From Gnetum montanum (taxonomy: Eukaryota; Streptophyta; Gnetopsida; Gnetales; Gnetaceae), in assembly GCA_015680685.1 (NCBI GenBank), contig MNCI01002833.1, positions 17,797-80,106 on the forward strand: DNA of 62,310 nt. Direction: 5' to 3'. The notes beneath the pieces are model-generated. The model saw only the letters and a list, made by a program, of their open reading frames with translations. It was not told where the DNA came from and did not search any database. Of this stretch, positions 1 through 10,841 are shown one piece after another. Each line of letters opens with the position of its first letter. Positions within the stretch are counted from its first letter, which is position 1. A program made the position numbers and the translations under genes.

Positions 1-1367
1 CCAAGAGTTCTTCTCGTTTCATTTCTTAGCCCATCCACGATGTGGCGAAGTTGATCCCGCTTAGCGTACCCATGGCCCGACCAACGATGTAGCAGTATAT
101 AGTAACGGGCCATGGTAGCATCCAAGGGTTCATGAGTACCTTGTTTCCAGCCTTGGATCTGCCTACGCAAATTGGACACTCTGGAGTACGTCTGATATTT
201 GTTGTTGAATAATTCAAGCATCGTACTCCACCTCCTGATGGTTTCTGATTCTAAATACTAGTACCAGCTCTCTGCTTCTTTGATGAGTGTCCTTGGGAAA
301 AACTTAAGCTTCTGCCACTCACTATCAATATTCTACAAGGCACAGGCATCGTGGAATGCCTGCAAATGATTTTGCGGATCAGCATTGTATCCCCCTTCAA
401 ACCGTGGGATATTGTTCATGTCTAATCGCTTGATCCGACTGTCCTTTAAATGCCTTGTGGGAATCCTAACTGCCTCTGTTATGTTAAGCATACTTCGGGT
501 TGAGAGTAGGGGTTCATCATGATTGTCTCTTTCATGATGTCTATGATGTCTTCGTGGTGGTTCCCTACTCTCCCTACGTCCTTGCCCTTGTCCTAACTCC
601 TCTCGACCTTCTTGTCGAGGTATTTCATCTTCCCTTTTACTTTTACTCTCTCCGTTATGCTCACGATGGTTGCGCCCAGATGTGGAAGGAGAGTGTGAAT
701 GGTGAGATGAAGGAGAAGAAGAAGGGGATCCATCACCATGGCGATGTTTCTTACCTTCTCTTCGGCTGCTTCGGCCCCGATCGTTGTAACGATCCAAATG
801 TCTGTCATTAGTGTGAGTAGTTGTTCCTGCCGTGAACAGTTGGTGCTCACGGGGATCAGGGCCTGTAGCATGTACAGTTGATCGAAGGCCCTGATGCTTA
901 TCCTCTTCACCAGAGTGAGGAGGAGGAACATCATTTTCTAAGAAACCCATTGTGAGGGGTTCTTCATCTCCTATTTCACTAATGACATGGGGAACCTTGC
1001 CCTTCAACAGTGAATGTTGGCTCTCCTGCCTTGCGTCCCTCATACATTGCAAAGTAGTGGGATGATAATCCCTCATATGATATCTTCCAGCAACATATTC
1101 AGCGAATAAGTCCAATCTGCCAATCTGTGCCAATCCACGGAGAAGCATGTTCGGAACAGATCGATCTGGTGGTAAAACTATATTACCAAACAAATCTCTC
1201 CAGCGCAACTGTTCATCCTGATGGAGAGTGAAAGTGTAATCAGGGACATACTCATTAGGATGAGTATAAGTTATCCTATACTGTTTTGGACCTGGTTGAT
1301 CTGGGTTATGTGTATGAGGCTGACCTTCTCCTATGTTGCCCTTAGGTGAGTTAATTTCGTGAGAAGA
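1..1367 (-). pseudogene. gag of element A (partial, stop-broken)
   Basis: Retrotransposon structural polyprotein, normally assembling the virus-like particle in the cytoplasm. The N-terminal part reads through YTHPNEYVPDYTFTLHQDEQ, then a conserved block (FAEYVAGRYHMRDYHP), then a long low-complexity Ser/His/Arg/Glu-rich segment (about 680-850), then a capsid-like region beginning IKRLDMNNIPRFEGGY. A stop follows DACAL near 333; the same frame resumes (LRRQIQGWKQG, HIVDGLRNETRRTLG) to the window edge, so the stops are point damage in one gene. The family start codon (Met-Ser-Ser-Ser) is not intact; the equivalent codon near 1365 reads ATT. The 291-residue open stretch 333-1208 is the best preserved part. 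Confidence 0.88.
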
Positions 1368-1499
1368 AGCAATTTCTAATGGTGTGTTGTTTTTACCGTT
1401 AATTATGTTCTTAAATAACTGATTAACCCGAAGGTTCGTTGATGCTCACAACGATGTGAGTGATATCCCTATGTTCAATTGGCATGAAAAAACACTTAG

Positions 1500-1517
1500 T
1501 CCCCGGCAATGGCGCCT
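1500..1517 (-). other. Primer-binding site of element A (tRNA-Asp type)
   Basis: On the minus strand the 18 bases just inside the LTR read aggcgccattgccgggga. The complement of the plant tRNA-Asp 3' end is TGGCGCCGTTGCCGGGGA, so only two positions differ. One base separates it from the LTR. This is the best preserved copy of the site in the window. Confidence 0.85.
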
Positions 1518-1518
1518 A

Positions 1519-2594
1519 TGATGAGTGGCGAGGTACCCCTACACTCAACCATATGAATACGAGCATGTACGCACGATCCGGTCGAACACCGCAGACTAAA
1601 TGCCTTAACACCACAAGAAACACTTGGGGTTAATTGTTCATTGTCTTCCCATTCTTGCTTGTATGTGTTACGGTGTATGGTTAAGCAAGTCTGAGGTATG
1701 TGATTTTTTTGGTATTTTTCAGTTTATCTCCTAAGCTATGAGGGAAAGGGTTGAGAAACTAACTAACTCTAACTAATGTCCTAAGTCTAAATTAACTAGA
1801 ATCAGCATCTGTTTCCACTTACCGGACACACCCTGAACTATGCAACTATGGCTACCAAACGCTAATCGTTATTGGGATCACCACACGTAACGCAAGTGCT
1901 CGAAGTGGTTGTATTGAGGCACCTATTTAGCCTAAGTGTGATAAGTAGTTGATTCCTTGGCTAGCCGTACACAACCGTGGATGCTCGTAGCCAAGTCGTA
2001 CTTATCACACGTTCTAGCCTAGCGATGAGTATCCAATTCCTTAACTAGTTGTACACATTGGACTACTACTAGGATTAGCAAGCGCAGATCCTGGAATACG
2101 CTACTAGGTTACCAAGCAGTCACAATGCTCATAGTCAAGTCGTACTCACGCGTTGCGACAAGCAGCCGATTCCTTGATTAGCCGTACACATCCGTAGATG
2201 CTCGTAATCAAGTCGTACTCGTGCGTACTAGGAAAGCAATAAATTACAACAATAATTAAAACCATGTACTGCAAGGTTTATCCAATCAAGTTTGTCTTTA
2301 TTGCCTTACACAACTTGTGTTCAGGTTACAAAGTTGCTCGAATAAAGAGCCGTTCACTCTAGGACTCCTACTGCGGGCACATGGGAAAAATTCTAACTTT
2401 GGAGGGATCAAACTGCCAGAGCTTCGCTACTTCTAGCCAGGATTGGGAAATGAAGGGAGTGCCGCCTCTTATTTATAGATATGACGGTGGACCGCGATAT
2501 CGCGTACGCGATATAACAGGGAAAGACACGATATCGCGGCAGCCACGATATCGCGTACGCGATATCACGACACTATGCATGTCGCGTCTCATCA
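1519..2594 (-). repeat. 5' LTR of element A
   Basis: A 1076-bp LTR bounded by TGATGAG...CTCATCA when read on the minus strand. The U3 end (2480-2594) contains several copies of a CGATATCGCG palindrome, including a perfect 20-base palindrome at 2547-2566. A TATA-type core promoter (ctataaataagagg on minus, 2465-2478) follows. The downstream half repeats a module whose ends are inverted (GATGAGTA / TACTCATC). Confidence 0.88.
2465..2478 (-). promoter_or_regulatory. TATA-type core promoter in LTR A
   Basis: The motif ctataaataagagg is kept almost unchanged in the LTRs of A, B, C and D (for example 16800-16814, 23108-23120, 48368-48380, 57377-57389) while flanking U3 sequence differs widely. That conservation and its position just downstream of the palindromic U3 block fit the Pol II core promoter for the genomic transcript. 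Confidence 0.7.
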
Positions 2595-2599
2595 ACAAA

Positions 2600-4366
2600 G
2601 ATTTTGAAGATGATAAATCATATCCTATTATTATAAAATTTAGTGATTTAACTACTTGATGAAAAGTTTTGTATAATTGTAGGAATTTAAAAGGAGAAAA
2701 ATTTGGATAAATGAAGATCTAACAAAATAATAACTTGTAAAGAAAATAGAAGAATAGAGAAAAGTATAAGCAACAGTAGTAGAGCGTAAAGTAGCTTTTT
2801 AAAATGTAGAGTATATTGTAGTAATCAAAGATGGGCATTTCTTAAAAATTTTTAAATACTTTGCACTATGGATTTTTTAATATAGATGGTGACATTATCA
2901 CTAAAATGATTGCACTATATAATATTGGAATTTTAAAGAAGTTTGATATTTTTGAAGTGGTTGAAACTTGGGAAGAAAACAAGTTTGAGTTGCCTAGTTT
3001 TAGTAAAATGGAAAGAAGCACTAGGATGACTATTTTATATTTTCTAAAAAGGAATTCCAAAGATAATTAAGGTAGAAAAGATTGATAAATATAAGAATAG
3101 ATTTGATTGAAGATTATTCCAAGAAAATGCCATGTATTCCTTATTTTTTGTTTCTTTAATCTACAAGATACAACATATTATGCAAAGCCAATTTTATTTA
3201 AAAAAATCATTTTCAATATTTAGGATGAGATATGCCAGAGTTTAAATTAAAAGGTAAAGTTTATGTATGTGGTGACTTCAATGCAAAGATTGGTTCTAAG
3301 TGTATTGATATTCTAGAGTGGAAAAATAATCAAGGATGGCTAAGTATGCAAGATTAGGATTAAATTAGAATTGGATGAGAAAGAAAATTAGATGATAATG
3401 AAATAAATAAATAAAAAAAAGCACATGTTATAATGGGGATAGGTATTTAATCTTATCATTTTAAATAGGACTTAAAAACTTCCATCAAGCTCAAGATTTA
3501 CTTTTTAAAAAGATGGAAGATGTACATACATTGATTTACTACTAACCAACCCTCAAAATGTACTAGGAATCATTGACTTTTATGTTGAAGATAAATTAAT
3601 AGAATTTCCAAATTAGTTTCTATAGTTTTCAATTAAAGAAATGCATTCTAACTCTAGTAATATTAAAAAATAAGAAGACATATTATACTGCACAAATATA
3701 GAATCTTTTCAACAAGAGTTATAAAATTTGTGGAAAATAAAAAAGCCTAAAGATTAATTAGAAGACATTGGTAGAGGTAGTAAAAAATGTTGCTATGCAA
3801 CAAAGTTTAATAAGTAAGAAGAAGTGATTTGAGAAAGAATGTCTATAAGCAAGGTTAGCTATCAAAAATTCTTGTAATAAAAAAAGTTGAATGAGAATTA
3901 CATGAAACTACTTTAAGAGAAAAAGAAAGTGTCTAAAAGAGCATCAAAACAATATGGTGCAAATGCTAAAGCAAGATCCATGAAATTTTTGGAAACTTTT
4001 TAGGAATAAAGTTTTTTCAAGAAATGATATTCAATTTGCATAGATAAAATGGTTCTACAAAAATTTGTCTTATCATGAGATAAATACCATAACTAGTTGC
4101 ATAGTCCCACATATTTTACAACTTATGCATGATGACGTCACATACAAAATTAAGAAATTGGATTTTGGAAAATTGTAGATGTAAAAGTATTATATGTTGA
4201 ATTGATAAAATGTGATGGAGAGTTAGTTTGGAGAGAGACTTCAAAAATACTTAATGAAGAATTTCAAAATAGTTTGACTAGATAATAAAAGATTAGTAGA
4301 GCTAATATGGTTTTCAAAAAATGTAAGAAATCATATTTAAATAATTACAAATTGATCAGGATTAGT
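2600..4366 (+). pseudogene. LINE remnant 1 (endonuclease region, heavily decayed)
   Basis: Two motifs of the apurinic-type endonuclease of plant LINEs are visible: a block ending FDIFEVVETWEE (about 2940-2976) and GDFNAKIGSK (3271-3300), the latter the metal-binding Asn/Asp motif of the EEP fold. The region 2861-3070 is an open 69-codon stretch. Downstream, 3830-4300 has scattered matches in changing frames to the linker between endonuclease and reverse transcriptase. The same order of motifs occurs in LINE remnant 2 near 14960-15560. No reverse transcriptase core was found, so the copy is truncated, probably where region F begins at 4367. Confidence 0.7.
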
Positions 4367-4535
4367 GATGAAGCATCAAAGTGTCATGTTGACGTGGTGT
4401 TGCCCCATTGATGAGGCTGCATCGACGTAGCGTTTGCTAGGTTTATGAGGCCTTATCGATGTAGCTCCACAATAAAGTCTATAAATACATGCTCATCTAC
4501 TATGTTTAGGGGGAGTCTTATCATAGTTGTGAAAC
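4367..4535 (+). repeat. Partial LTR (U3 plus core promoter) resembling the LTR of element E
   Basis: The segment starts TGATGAAGCATC, carries repeated TTGATGAGGC / TTATGAGGCC-like motifs and a TATA box (ctataaatacatgctc near 4480). This matches the U3 and start of R of element E read on its own strand (35452 downward), including the bases after the TATA box, until similarity is lost near 4535. What follows is the hairpin repeat array, so this is either a truncated LTR or a hybrid LTR. No matching downstream LTR or target duplication was found. Confidence 0.55.
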
Positions 4536-4585
4536 ACCACCAAATCCAGACTATAGCCTCTCGACTACAAATTTGGCTAAGTGTT

Positions 4586-5236
4586 AAGACTACGCTCGAT
4601 CCCAACACAAAGCATAGTCAACCTCTTGAGGAGAGTGTAGTCAACATGAAGGCTAGTTTTGCAAATTTTTCTAAGTGCTAGGAATATGCTCTTCACTACC
4701 CTAGAGCATAGTCAGCCTCTTGTAGAGAGCATAATCAACACAAGTGCCAATTTTTCAAATTTTTCGAAGTGCTAGAACTACGCTCTCCACTGCCCTAGAG
4801 CGTAGTCAACCTCTCATGGAGAGCGTAGTCAACACGAAGGTCAATTTTGAAAATTTTTCTAAGTTTTGGCACAAAATTACATGTAGTAAACTTTTATAAA
4901 TGTCAAGGCTACACTCTCCACTACCCTAAACCATAGTCAGCCTCCAATGGAGAGCATAGTCAACAAAAGGATAGGTTTTCACAAGTATCGACAAGTCCTA
5001 GGACTATGCTTGCCCCCTAGTTGGGAGCATAATTAACCTCCTATGAGGAGTGTAGCCTATAGGAAAATCATTTTTTTCAAACTTTCCTAGCACTAGGACT
5101 ACGCTGTCCATTGCCCCAATGCATAGTCAACCTCCTGTGGAGAGCATAGTCAACATGAATGTCAAGTTCTATCAATTTTTTCTAAGTGTGGGAATATGCT
5201 CTCCCCTATTCTAGAGCATAGTTAAGCGTAGTTAGC
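4586..5236 (+). repeat. Degenerate ~95-bp tandem repeats containing a hairpin motif
   Basis: Units begin near 4586, 4681, 4776, 5001, 5097 and 5192, spaced 95-96 bp except for one diverged stretch at 4862-5000. Each unit contains the arms actacgctctcc and ggagagcgtagtc (for example 4777-4788 and 4818-4830), so each could fold into a stem. Related AGCATAGT motifs continue sparsely to about 6750. No protein is encoded. The location between an LTR start and a gag gene suggests an expanded leader or LTR, but this is inference. Confidence 0.75.
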
Positions 5237-5964
5237 CAGAACAGCCTCTAGCAACCTCCACAATATAGCATCGGCACTTAGCTTAGCTCCAACTCATCTT
5301 CAGCAAGCATAGTTAGAGCAAAATGCATCTTTTGTGTATTGCCTTTTTGCCTGCAAAATTGTAACTGTGCTCAACCCCATGCCAAACAATGGAGAGCATA
5401 GTCTCCAAGTTGCATTTTTTAGGTGCATTGTAGTCCTCTCAGCAGATGCACATGCAGTTGATAGCATAGTCATAGTCTCATAGTCTTGCAAAGTCTAACA
5501 GAGCACAACAAGGCACAACACCACCAACCTAGTGAAGAGTGTAGTTTCGTGATAATGTAGTTTCAATCATCCCCTCTAGCACATGGTAGCCATCCTACAT
5601 TTTACCCTAAACCTAACCCCATAAATACCCCCTCCCTCTCAACATTTTTAGGATTGGTAAAAATCTAGGTTGGCAAAATTTTAGTGTTGGAAAATTTCAA
5701 GGCTAGCTATCCTCTTAGCGTGAGCCAACCCAAAGAGCACTTAGGAGAAGACCAAAGGCATATTGGTGATGTTGCAAACAACTACAACCCATGGTACACC
5801 ATAGCAACCAACCCAGTAGATGCAAGCACCTGAGTGAAATGCTAGTCTTTATGGCTAGACACCCCCAAGATTGTGACTACACTATCCACTGCACCTGTTG
5901 TATGTTGTGTACCTTCTAACTTCTTTTGGTGTTAACTACAGTTGACCTTGCTTGGGATGGTGTT

Positions 5965-6024
<60 letters not shown>

Positions 6025-6780
6025 ATTTTTTAGCATTTTATTTACATTTCTTATTATTTCACCACACAGCCATGCCTAAAACTATGCTTGGGAGATGGTC
6101 TCTACATGTTGACATCCCCATTTTTACTAAAAAGCTTGACTATGCTTGACCCCAATGACACTATTGACACCACTCAAGCACTTAGCACCATTTTGCATTA
6201 GCATCGTGGCTAACCATGCTTCACCCTAGTTACATCTAATAACTCACTGCTTAATTGACAAGACTATTCAAGGCACCTCATCTCTGCCTCTAGCAAGCCC
6301 TCACATGGACTTAGGGTAAAGTTGTCTGCCGATGGACCTTAGTGTTCCAACCATCGATGTTTTCAATCATTATAGTTTTTTGGTGCTAGAAGGAGGGCAA
6401 GAACCATTTTCTTTTTCAAACTCTGTTGGTGGTTATGTCATGCACTCTTTGCATTACCATTGTTGGCTTCGAGCTAGCATAGACCATAACACCCCTATGG
6501 ACCTACTATGTATGTAGCAGTACCTAAATCTTAGGCCAGCATAGGTGTTTTCTGCTAACCGATTGGTGTGGATTGGACCCCATCATTGATTCCCCTAGAA
6601 CCCTGCATAGCAACCCAAAAGCACACATTCTTATAGTTAGCCAAATTCTTGACGCTATCAGTGAGAGCATAGTTAGGTCTTAGCGTAGAGAGCATAGTTG
6701 ACCCTCAACATAGAAAGCATAGTCAACTCTTAGCATAGACAATGTAGTGACCAAAGTTAGCCATTTTCACAATCAGCAAT
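5237..6780 (+). other. Non-coding stretch with scattered AGCATAGT motifs
   Basis: No convincing coding region. Besides the CT tract it holds scattered remnants of the hairpin-repeat motif, densest at 6660-6750 where agcatagt(t)-type words recur about every 30 bp. It may be leader or LTR sequence of the gag-bearing element that follows, but no primer-binding site could be recognised. Confidence 0.4.
5971..6022 (+). repeat. (CT)26 microsatellite
   Basis: An uninterrupted run of 26 CT dinucleotides. Likely length-variable. Confidence 0.97.
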
Positions 6781-6781
6781 C

Positions 6782-9060
6782 TTGTCCTCCCCTCTTACAA
6801 CTGGATCTACATCTATGAATTCCAAACAACCTTCGATGTCAATCCCAAGCACATTCATCGTCTTTCCCATCCAACAAGCAACTAGGATTGACAACCTTGG
6901 GAATCCTATAATAGCAAAGCCAAGGCAATCCCTTAGGCTACATGGTCAAGACCTAGAGTACGTTGTGCTAAGTGATGAACAATACAACTTCATTTGTGTA
7001 AAGATTCAAGCAAGTCTATTCATAGACTACTTAGACATGGAAGCAAAACAAGGCTATGAATTAATTCATTGAAATGGATGGAAGTACATCCCCTCCTCAC
7101 TTGACATCATCCCACTCACAGAGCTATACTATTGGATGTTGGCTCAGCTCATCCGAACAAGTGACTGTGAAATAGGAACAAACTACAAAAAGACCATACA
7201 AGAAGAAGAGGATGAGTTCAAAGCTTGCCCCAAGCATGAGGACTCATTCCATACCATCTTCTAGTGAGCAACCCCTGGAGTGGCTCTTCTACAATCTTGT
7301 TCACTCATTCTCTTTAAGATGATCATAGCACTGGCATCACCATCCAGGTCAACACTAGTTATAGCAATGTACTAGACACATCTTGATGTGATAACTGCCT
7401 TTATCTTGCCCTTCATGGCATCATTTCCACCCATCTAACCATCGCTGCTCAGTGCAACCACATCAACTCAACCACACTTCCATGCAAGGTGCATCTCTAG
7501 GCCTCTCACAACTTAGGCACTCTATGTCTTGCTCATCTTGTTAGTGCCCCTGGCATCAGCCCAACCCACATATGCATCACCTACCCTAATCATTGTCCTT
7601 GTAGCACATCCCACACATCAAGCCCATTTGGTGATTCTACAACCCAGAACATGGCCATGGATCACACAGTTAGTCCAACAATAAGTGGCACAACCAACAC
7701 AATCAGCTGGAACATCTCACAACTTAGACCAAGTGTTCTAGATGATTCAAAGCCTGACGGAATAGGTGAAGCAGCTCAAGGTCGCCTCCTCCAAAACCAT
7801 CAAAGTGTTGGACTTTTACCAAGACAACCCTATAAGTCCTATGGTCCCACCATTAACTCTATTGGCTAGGGTCCCACTACCTCAATTCACAAAATACAAT
7901 GGTGAGGGGGATCCCAATGCACATCTAGGCACATTTAGGTTAGAGTGTTTACTATTGCAAGCATGACATAGTAAACACAAAATACATGTGTTTACTATGT
8001 CACTCACCGACAAAGCATTAGACTGGTATCGTGCATTGCCTAGAAGCTCTATCTCCTCCTTGAAGAACCTTTTGAGCTAGTTTGTGATGCACTTCAAATA
8101 CAACTTGAAGCCAGAGACCACTCTAGACCAACTAATGCAAATCAAGCAGGGCCACCTAGAGATGGTGCAAAAATTCATTCAATGTTGGAGCACCTCATTA
8201 AATGAAATACAAGAGCCAATAGCCAAAACACATCTCTTGGCCATCTTTAAGGGCATAGTTAATGACTTCATAAAGTCAAAACTATATTACTTGGACCTAC
8301 AATCTCTAAACCAAGCTTTTGCCTAGATCAAGAGCATACATGATGTAGTTGAAGCTAGTAAAGACCTGGCCTATATGGCCTACAAAAACCTACATGCAAG
8401 GAAGGACAAGAATAAGGAGAAGCAAAATGCAATGGTGGCAACTATGGCCAAAGAGGCTAAAACAACCAACTAGAGGCCAACAACTAGGCAACCTAGAGCC
8501 TCGGCTAACAACAAAGCTACCAACCCTAACACTGCAACAACCAACTAGCCCATGCCACCAATGGCCATAGTGCAAGCTACTCCAAGGCCTAACTTTAAGC
8601 ACAAGGATCCCTCCAAGTGCACCCTGCTACCATTAAAACCTTCAGAACTATTGGACCAACTATTGAAGGCTAGATGTATCTAGTATAAGTAGATGTCCAA
8701 AGATGCTCACCAAAGACATGATAGATATTACGATCTACTAATGAATCCCATGTCAATAGCACCAAATGAGCCCCTAGTCTCAAAACACTTTAGGCTAGAT
8801 CAATTTTGCCATTACCACTAGTTGCCGAACCACAACACTAATTTTTGCATAGCCTTGCAAGATGATCTCCAAAGAATGATTGACAGAGGTGAATTGGTAC
8901 TTGACGTTGGTAACCCAATTAAACCTTAGAACCAATCTATGAGGGTGTACAAGAATCCTCTAAATGTGGATGATGTCAACTATGTCATAAACACTATCAG
9001 TGTTGATGATAACCCAAAACTAGTGCAATGGCCATTTATGGTCCATGTGCCCTCTAGTAG
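6782..9060 (+). pseudogene. gag of a second Ty3/gypsy lineage (region F)
   Basis: Clear gag homology begins near 7766, where the line runs LPQFTKYNGEGDPNAHL, followed by MSLTDKALDWYRALP and a helical capsid-like region to about 8340. Near 8800-8870 comes a zinc-knuckle-like remnant, CHYH...NHNTNFC, followed by DLQRMIDRGEL, an arrangement common in gag of plant gypsy elements. Stops (several TAG in place of CAG) interrupt the frame. An upstream open stretch at 6782-7072 could be the N-terminal part but is not recognised. This gag is unlike those of A-E. No protease, RT or downstream LTR follows; similarity stops just before the receptor-kinase pseudogene. Confidence 0.75.
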
Positions 9061-9128
9061 CACAAGGGTTTCCTCGGCCCCTATAGGTTTAAGGGTCTCT
9101 TTTATTGTCAAAGTCCCTTTTAATGTAT

Positions 9129-9412
9129 TGAGTGGTTCCATTCCTCCTCAAATTGCAAATCTGAAGTCCCTGCAAAGCATCCATCTCCAACGCAACAAAC
9201 TACAGGGGAATATTCCCACCCAGATAGCCCCCTTAAACAGCTCACTTTGCTATCTCTGTCTATCTCAAAATATNGAGATAGACAGAGATAGCAAAGTGAG
9301 CTGTTTAAGGGGGCTATCTGGGTGGGAATATTCCCCTGTAGTTTGTTGCGTTGGAGATGGATGCTTTGCAGGGACTTCAGATTTGCAATTTGAGGAGGAA
9401 TGGAACCACTCA
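9129..9412. repeat. Perfect inverted duplication around a single N (probable assembly artefact)
   Basis: Bases 9129-9266 are repeated as an exact reverse complement at 9275-9412, with an 8-base spacer containing an N at 9274; a second N lies at 9413. The left arm is in sense with the LRR repeats and the sequence after 9413 continues them, so the right arm is most simply a wrongly placed copy. Confidence 0.85.
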
Positions 9413-9650
9413 NCAAGACCTTGTACTATCAGCAAACAACTTATCTGGCTCAATTCCACCAGAAGTTGCTGGTCTCAAAACCATCATACTTCATTTTGAT
9501 TTGTCAGTAAATTATTTGACAGGGGAAGTGCCTCCAGAAATAGCAGCATTGCAAATGGCCCAGTTTATAAATCTTTCCAGCAACCAACTTTCTGGAAAGA
9601 TTGCATCTTACATGGATGGTTGGTTGGATGCCTGCCAAATCAATCTCAGC

Positions 9651-9848
9651 TTCAATACTTTCAAAGCCAATCTTTCCAAATCAATTGAAAATAAGCTCAC
9701 TCAACTTGAAAGGATAGATCTGTCTCATAATACTCTTACAGGATCCAGTTTCAATACTTTCAAAGCCAATCTTTCCAAATCAATTGGAAATAAGCTCACT
9801 CAACTTGAAAGGATAGATCTGTCTCATAATATTTTTACAGGATCGGTG
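9651..9848 (+). repeat. 99-bp tandem duplication inside the LRR region
   Basis: Copies at 9651-9749 and 9750-9848 differ at a few bases only. 99 bp is 33 codons, so the frame is kept, but the unit is longer than the usual 24-residue plant LRR. Confidence 0.9.
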
Positions 9849-10755
9849 CCTGCATCCTTGTTCAATCATTCGATTCTCCAGTTTTTGAATATTTCCTGTA
9901 ACTTTGAAGAAGAAGTCCCCTGTTTCAACAGTTCTTCAAACAAACTAAGATTAACAAGGTGGTCGTTGTTTGGAAATCCAAATTTATGCGGAAGATGCTT
10001 TAGCCTGAAAGCTTGTCTCATACCTGAGCAACACAAGTCTTATTTTAATAAAAACAGTATCCTGAAAATTGTGCTGGGCATTTTAGGTGGCCTTTGTCAC
10101 TGGCTGTTGTAGCGGTTTTATTCTTTTTCAGACGAATCAAAACAGTGGAAAGGGAAATTCCATTAATAAGTGATTTTTTTTAAAGATATCCATGGAAGAA
10201 CTTCAAAAAGCCGCCGACAATTTTAGCAATTCAAATTTGATAGTTGAAGGCATTCATGGAAAGGTCTACAGAGGTGTCTTAAGGTTTACAGAGGTGTCTT
10301 AAGCTCTGGCACGGTGGTTGCTATACAATGCTTCTCTTCTGTAAACCAGACTGGTTCCGATAAAAGCTTCAAAAATGAATGTCATGTGCTAGGGAAAATA
10401 AGACATCGCAACATTGTGAAGATTATTAATGTGGTCTGTTCTGATAAATTAAAAGCCCTAGTAATACCTTTCATGAGTAATGGCAATCTTCATTCTCTTC
10501 TCCACAGCAAGGAAGATGGTCATTTGATGCCGTTAAAGTTGCCCATCAGACTTAAAATATTAAAAGAGTTAGCTATGGGACTTAGCTATTTACATCATGA
10601 TTTTGATTTTCAGATTATTCATTGCAACATCAAACCAGAGAATATGACTGTCAAGCTCTGTGATTTTGGAATATCTTGCCTGGTTGAAGATTTTGATGGT
10701 CCAACAATATTGTCTTCTCCTGCATTGAAAGGCTCTGTTGGCTACATTGCTCCAG

Positions 10756-10841
10756 GTATTCCTTTCAGTGTTCACTTTTCTTTAATTTCTTATTCATATT
10801 ATGATAATGTGCACGTTCTAAATTACAAGAAATGATTTCAG
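10756..10841 (+). other. Intron in the receptor-kinase pseudogene
   Basis: An 86-bp GT...AG interval with a pyrimidine-rich interior. Joining gctccag to agtatggg restores the kinase activation-segment motif APEYG, as in intact LRR kinases, so this is an original intron and the copy is not a processed retrogene. Confidence 0.85.

Larger units (their letters stand above)
1..2594 (-). mobile_element. Element A: Athila-like Ty3/gypsy retrotransposon, 5' half
   Basis: Read on the minus strand this is a 5' LTR (2594 down to 1519), a primer-binding site, and a gag gene that runs off the left edge. The rest of the element, including pol and the 3' LTR, lies outside the window, so no target duplication can be tested; the five bases outside the LTR at 2595-2599 read acaaa. 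The LTR, primer site and gag are all recognisably homologous to elements B to E here. The assignment to the Athila-like branch rests on the tRNA-Asp primer site and on the pol seen in D; subfamily naming is inference. Confidence 0.9.

Noticed and set aside
500-811. Plus-strand open frame opposite gag A
   Set aside because: It is the antisense of the Ser/His/Arg-rich low-complexity gag segment; similar antisense frames occur opposite gag in the other copies.
2480-2594. CGATATCG palindromes as a possible CRISPR-like or prokaryotic operator array
   Set aside because: Spacing and copy number are irregular, the blocks lie inside LTRs, and the window is clearly eukaryotic.
5952-6149. Short ORF with a (Ser-Leu)n tract
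   Set aside because: It is the translation of the (CT)26 microsatellite.
9120-9459. Minus-strand LRR-encoding frames
   Set aside because: They arise only from the inverted copy at 9275-9412 around the N at 9274, not from an antisense gene.
8939-9499. An open frame that appears to fuse retrotransposon gag to leucine-rich repeats
   Set aside because: The gag part is decayed and the frame runs into the inverted N-joined duplication; the fusion is best explained by chance plus an assembly join.
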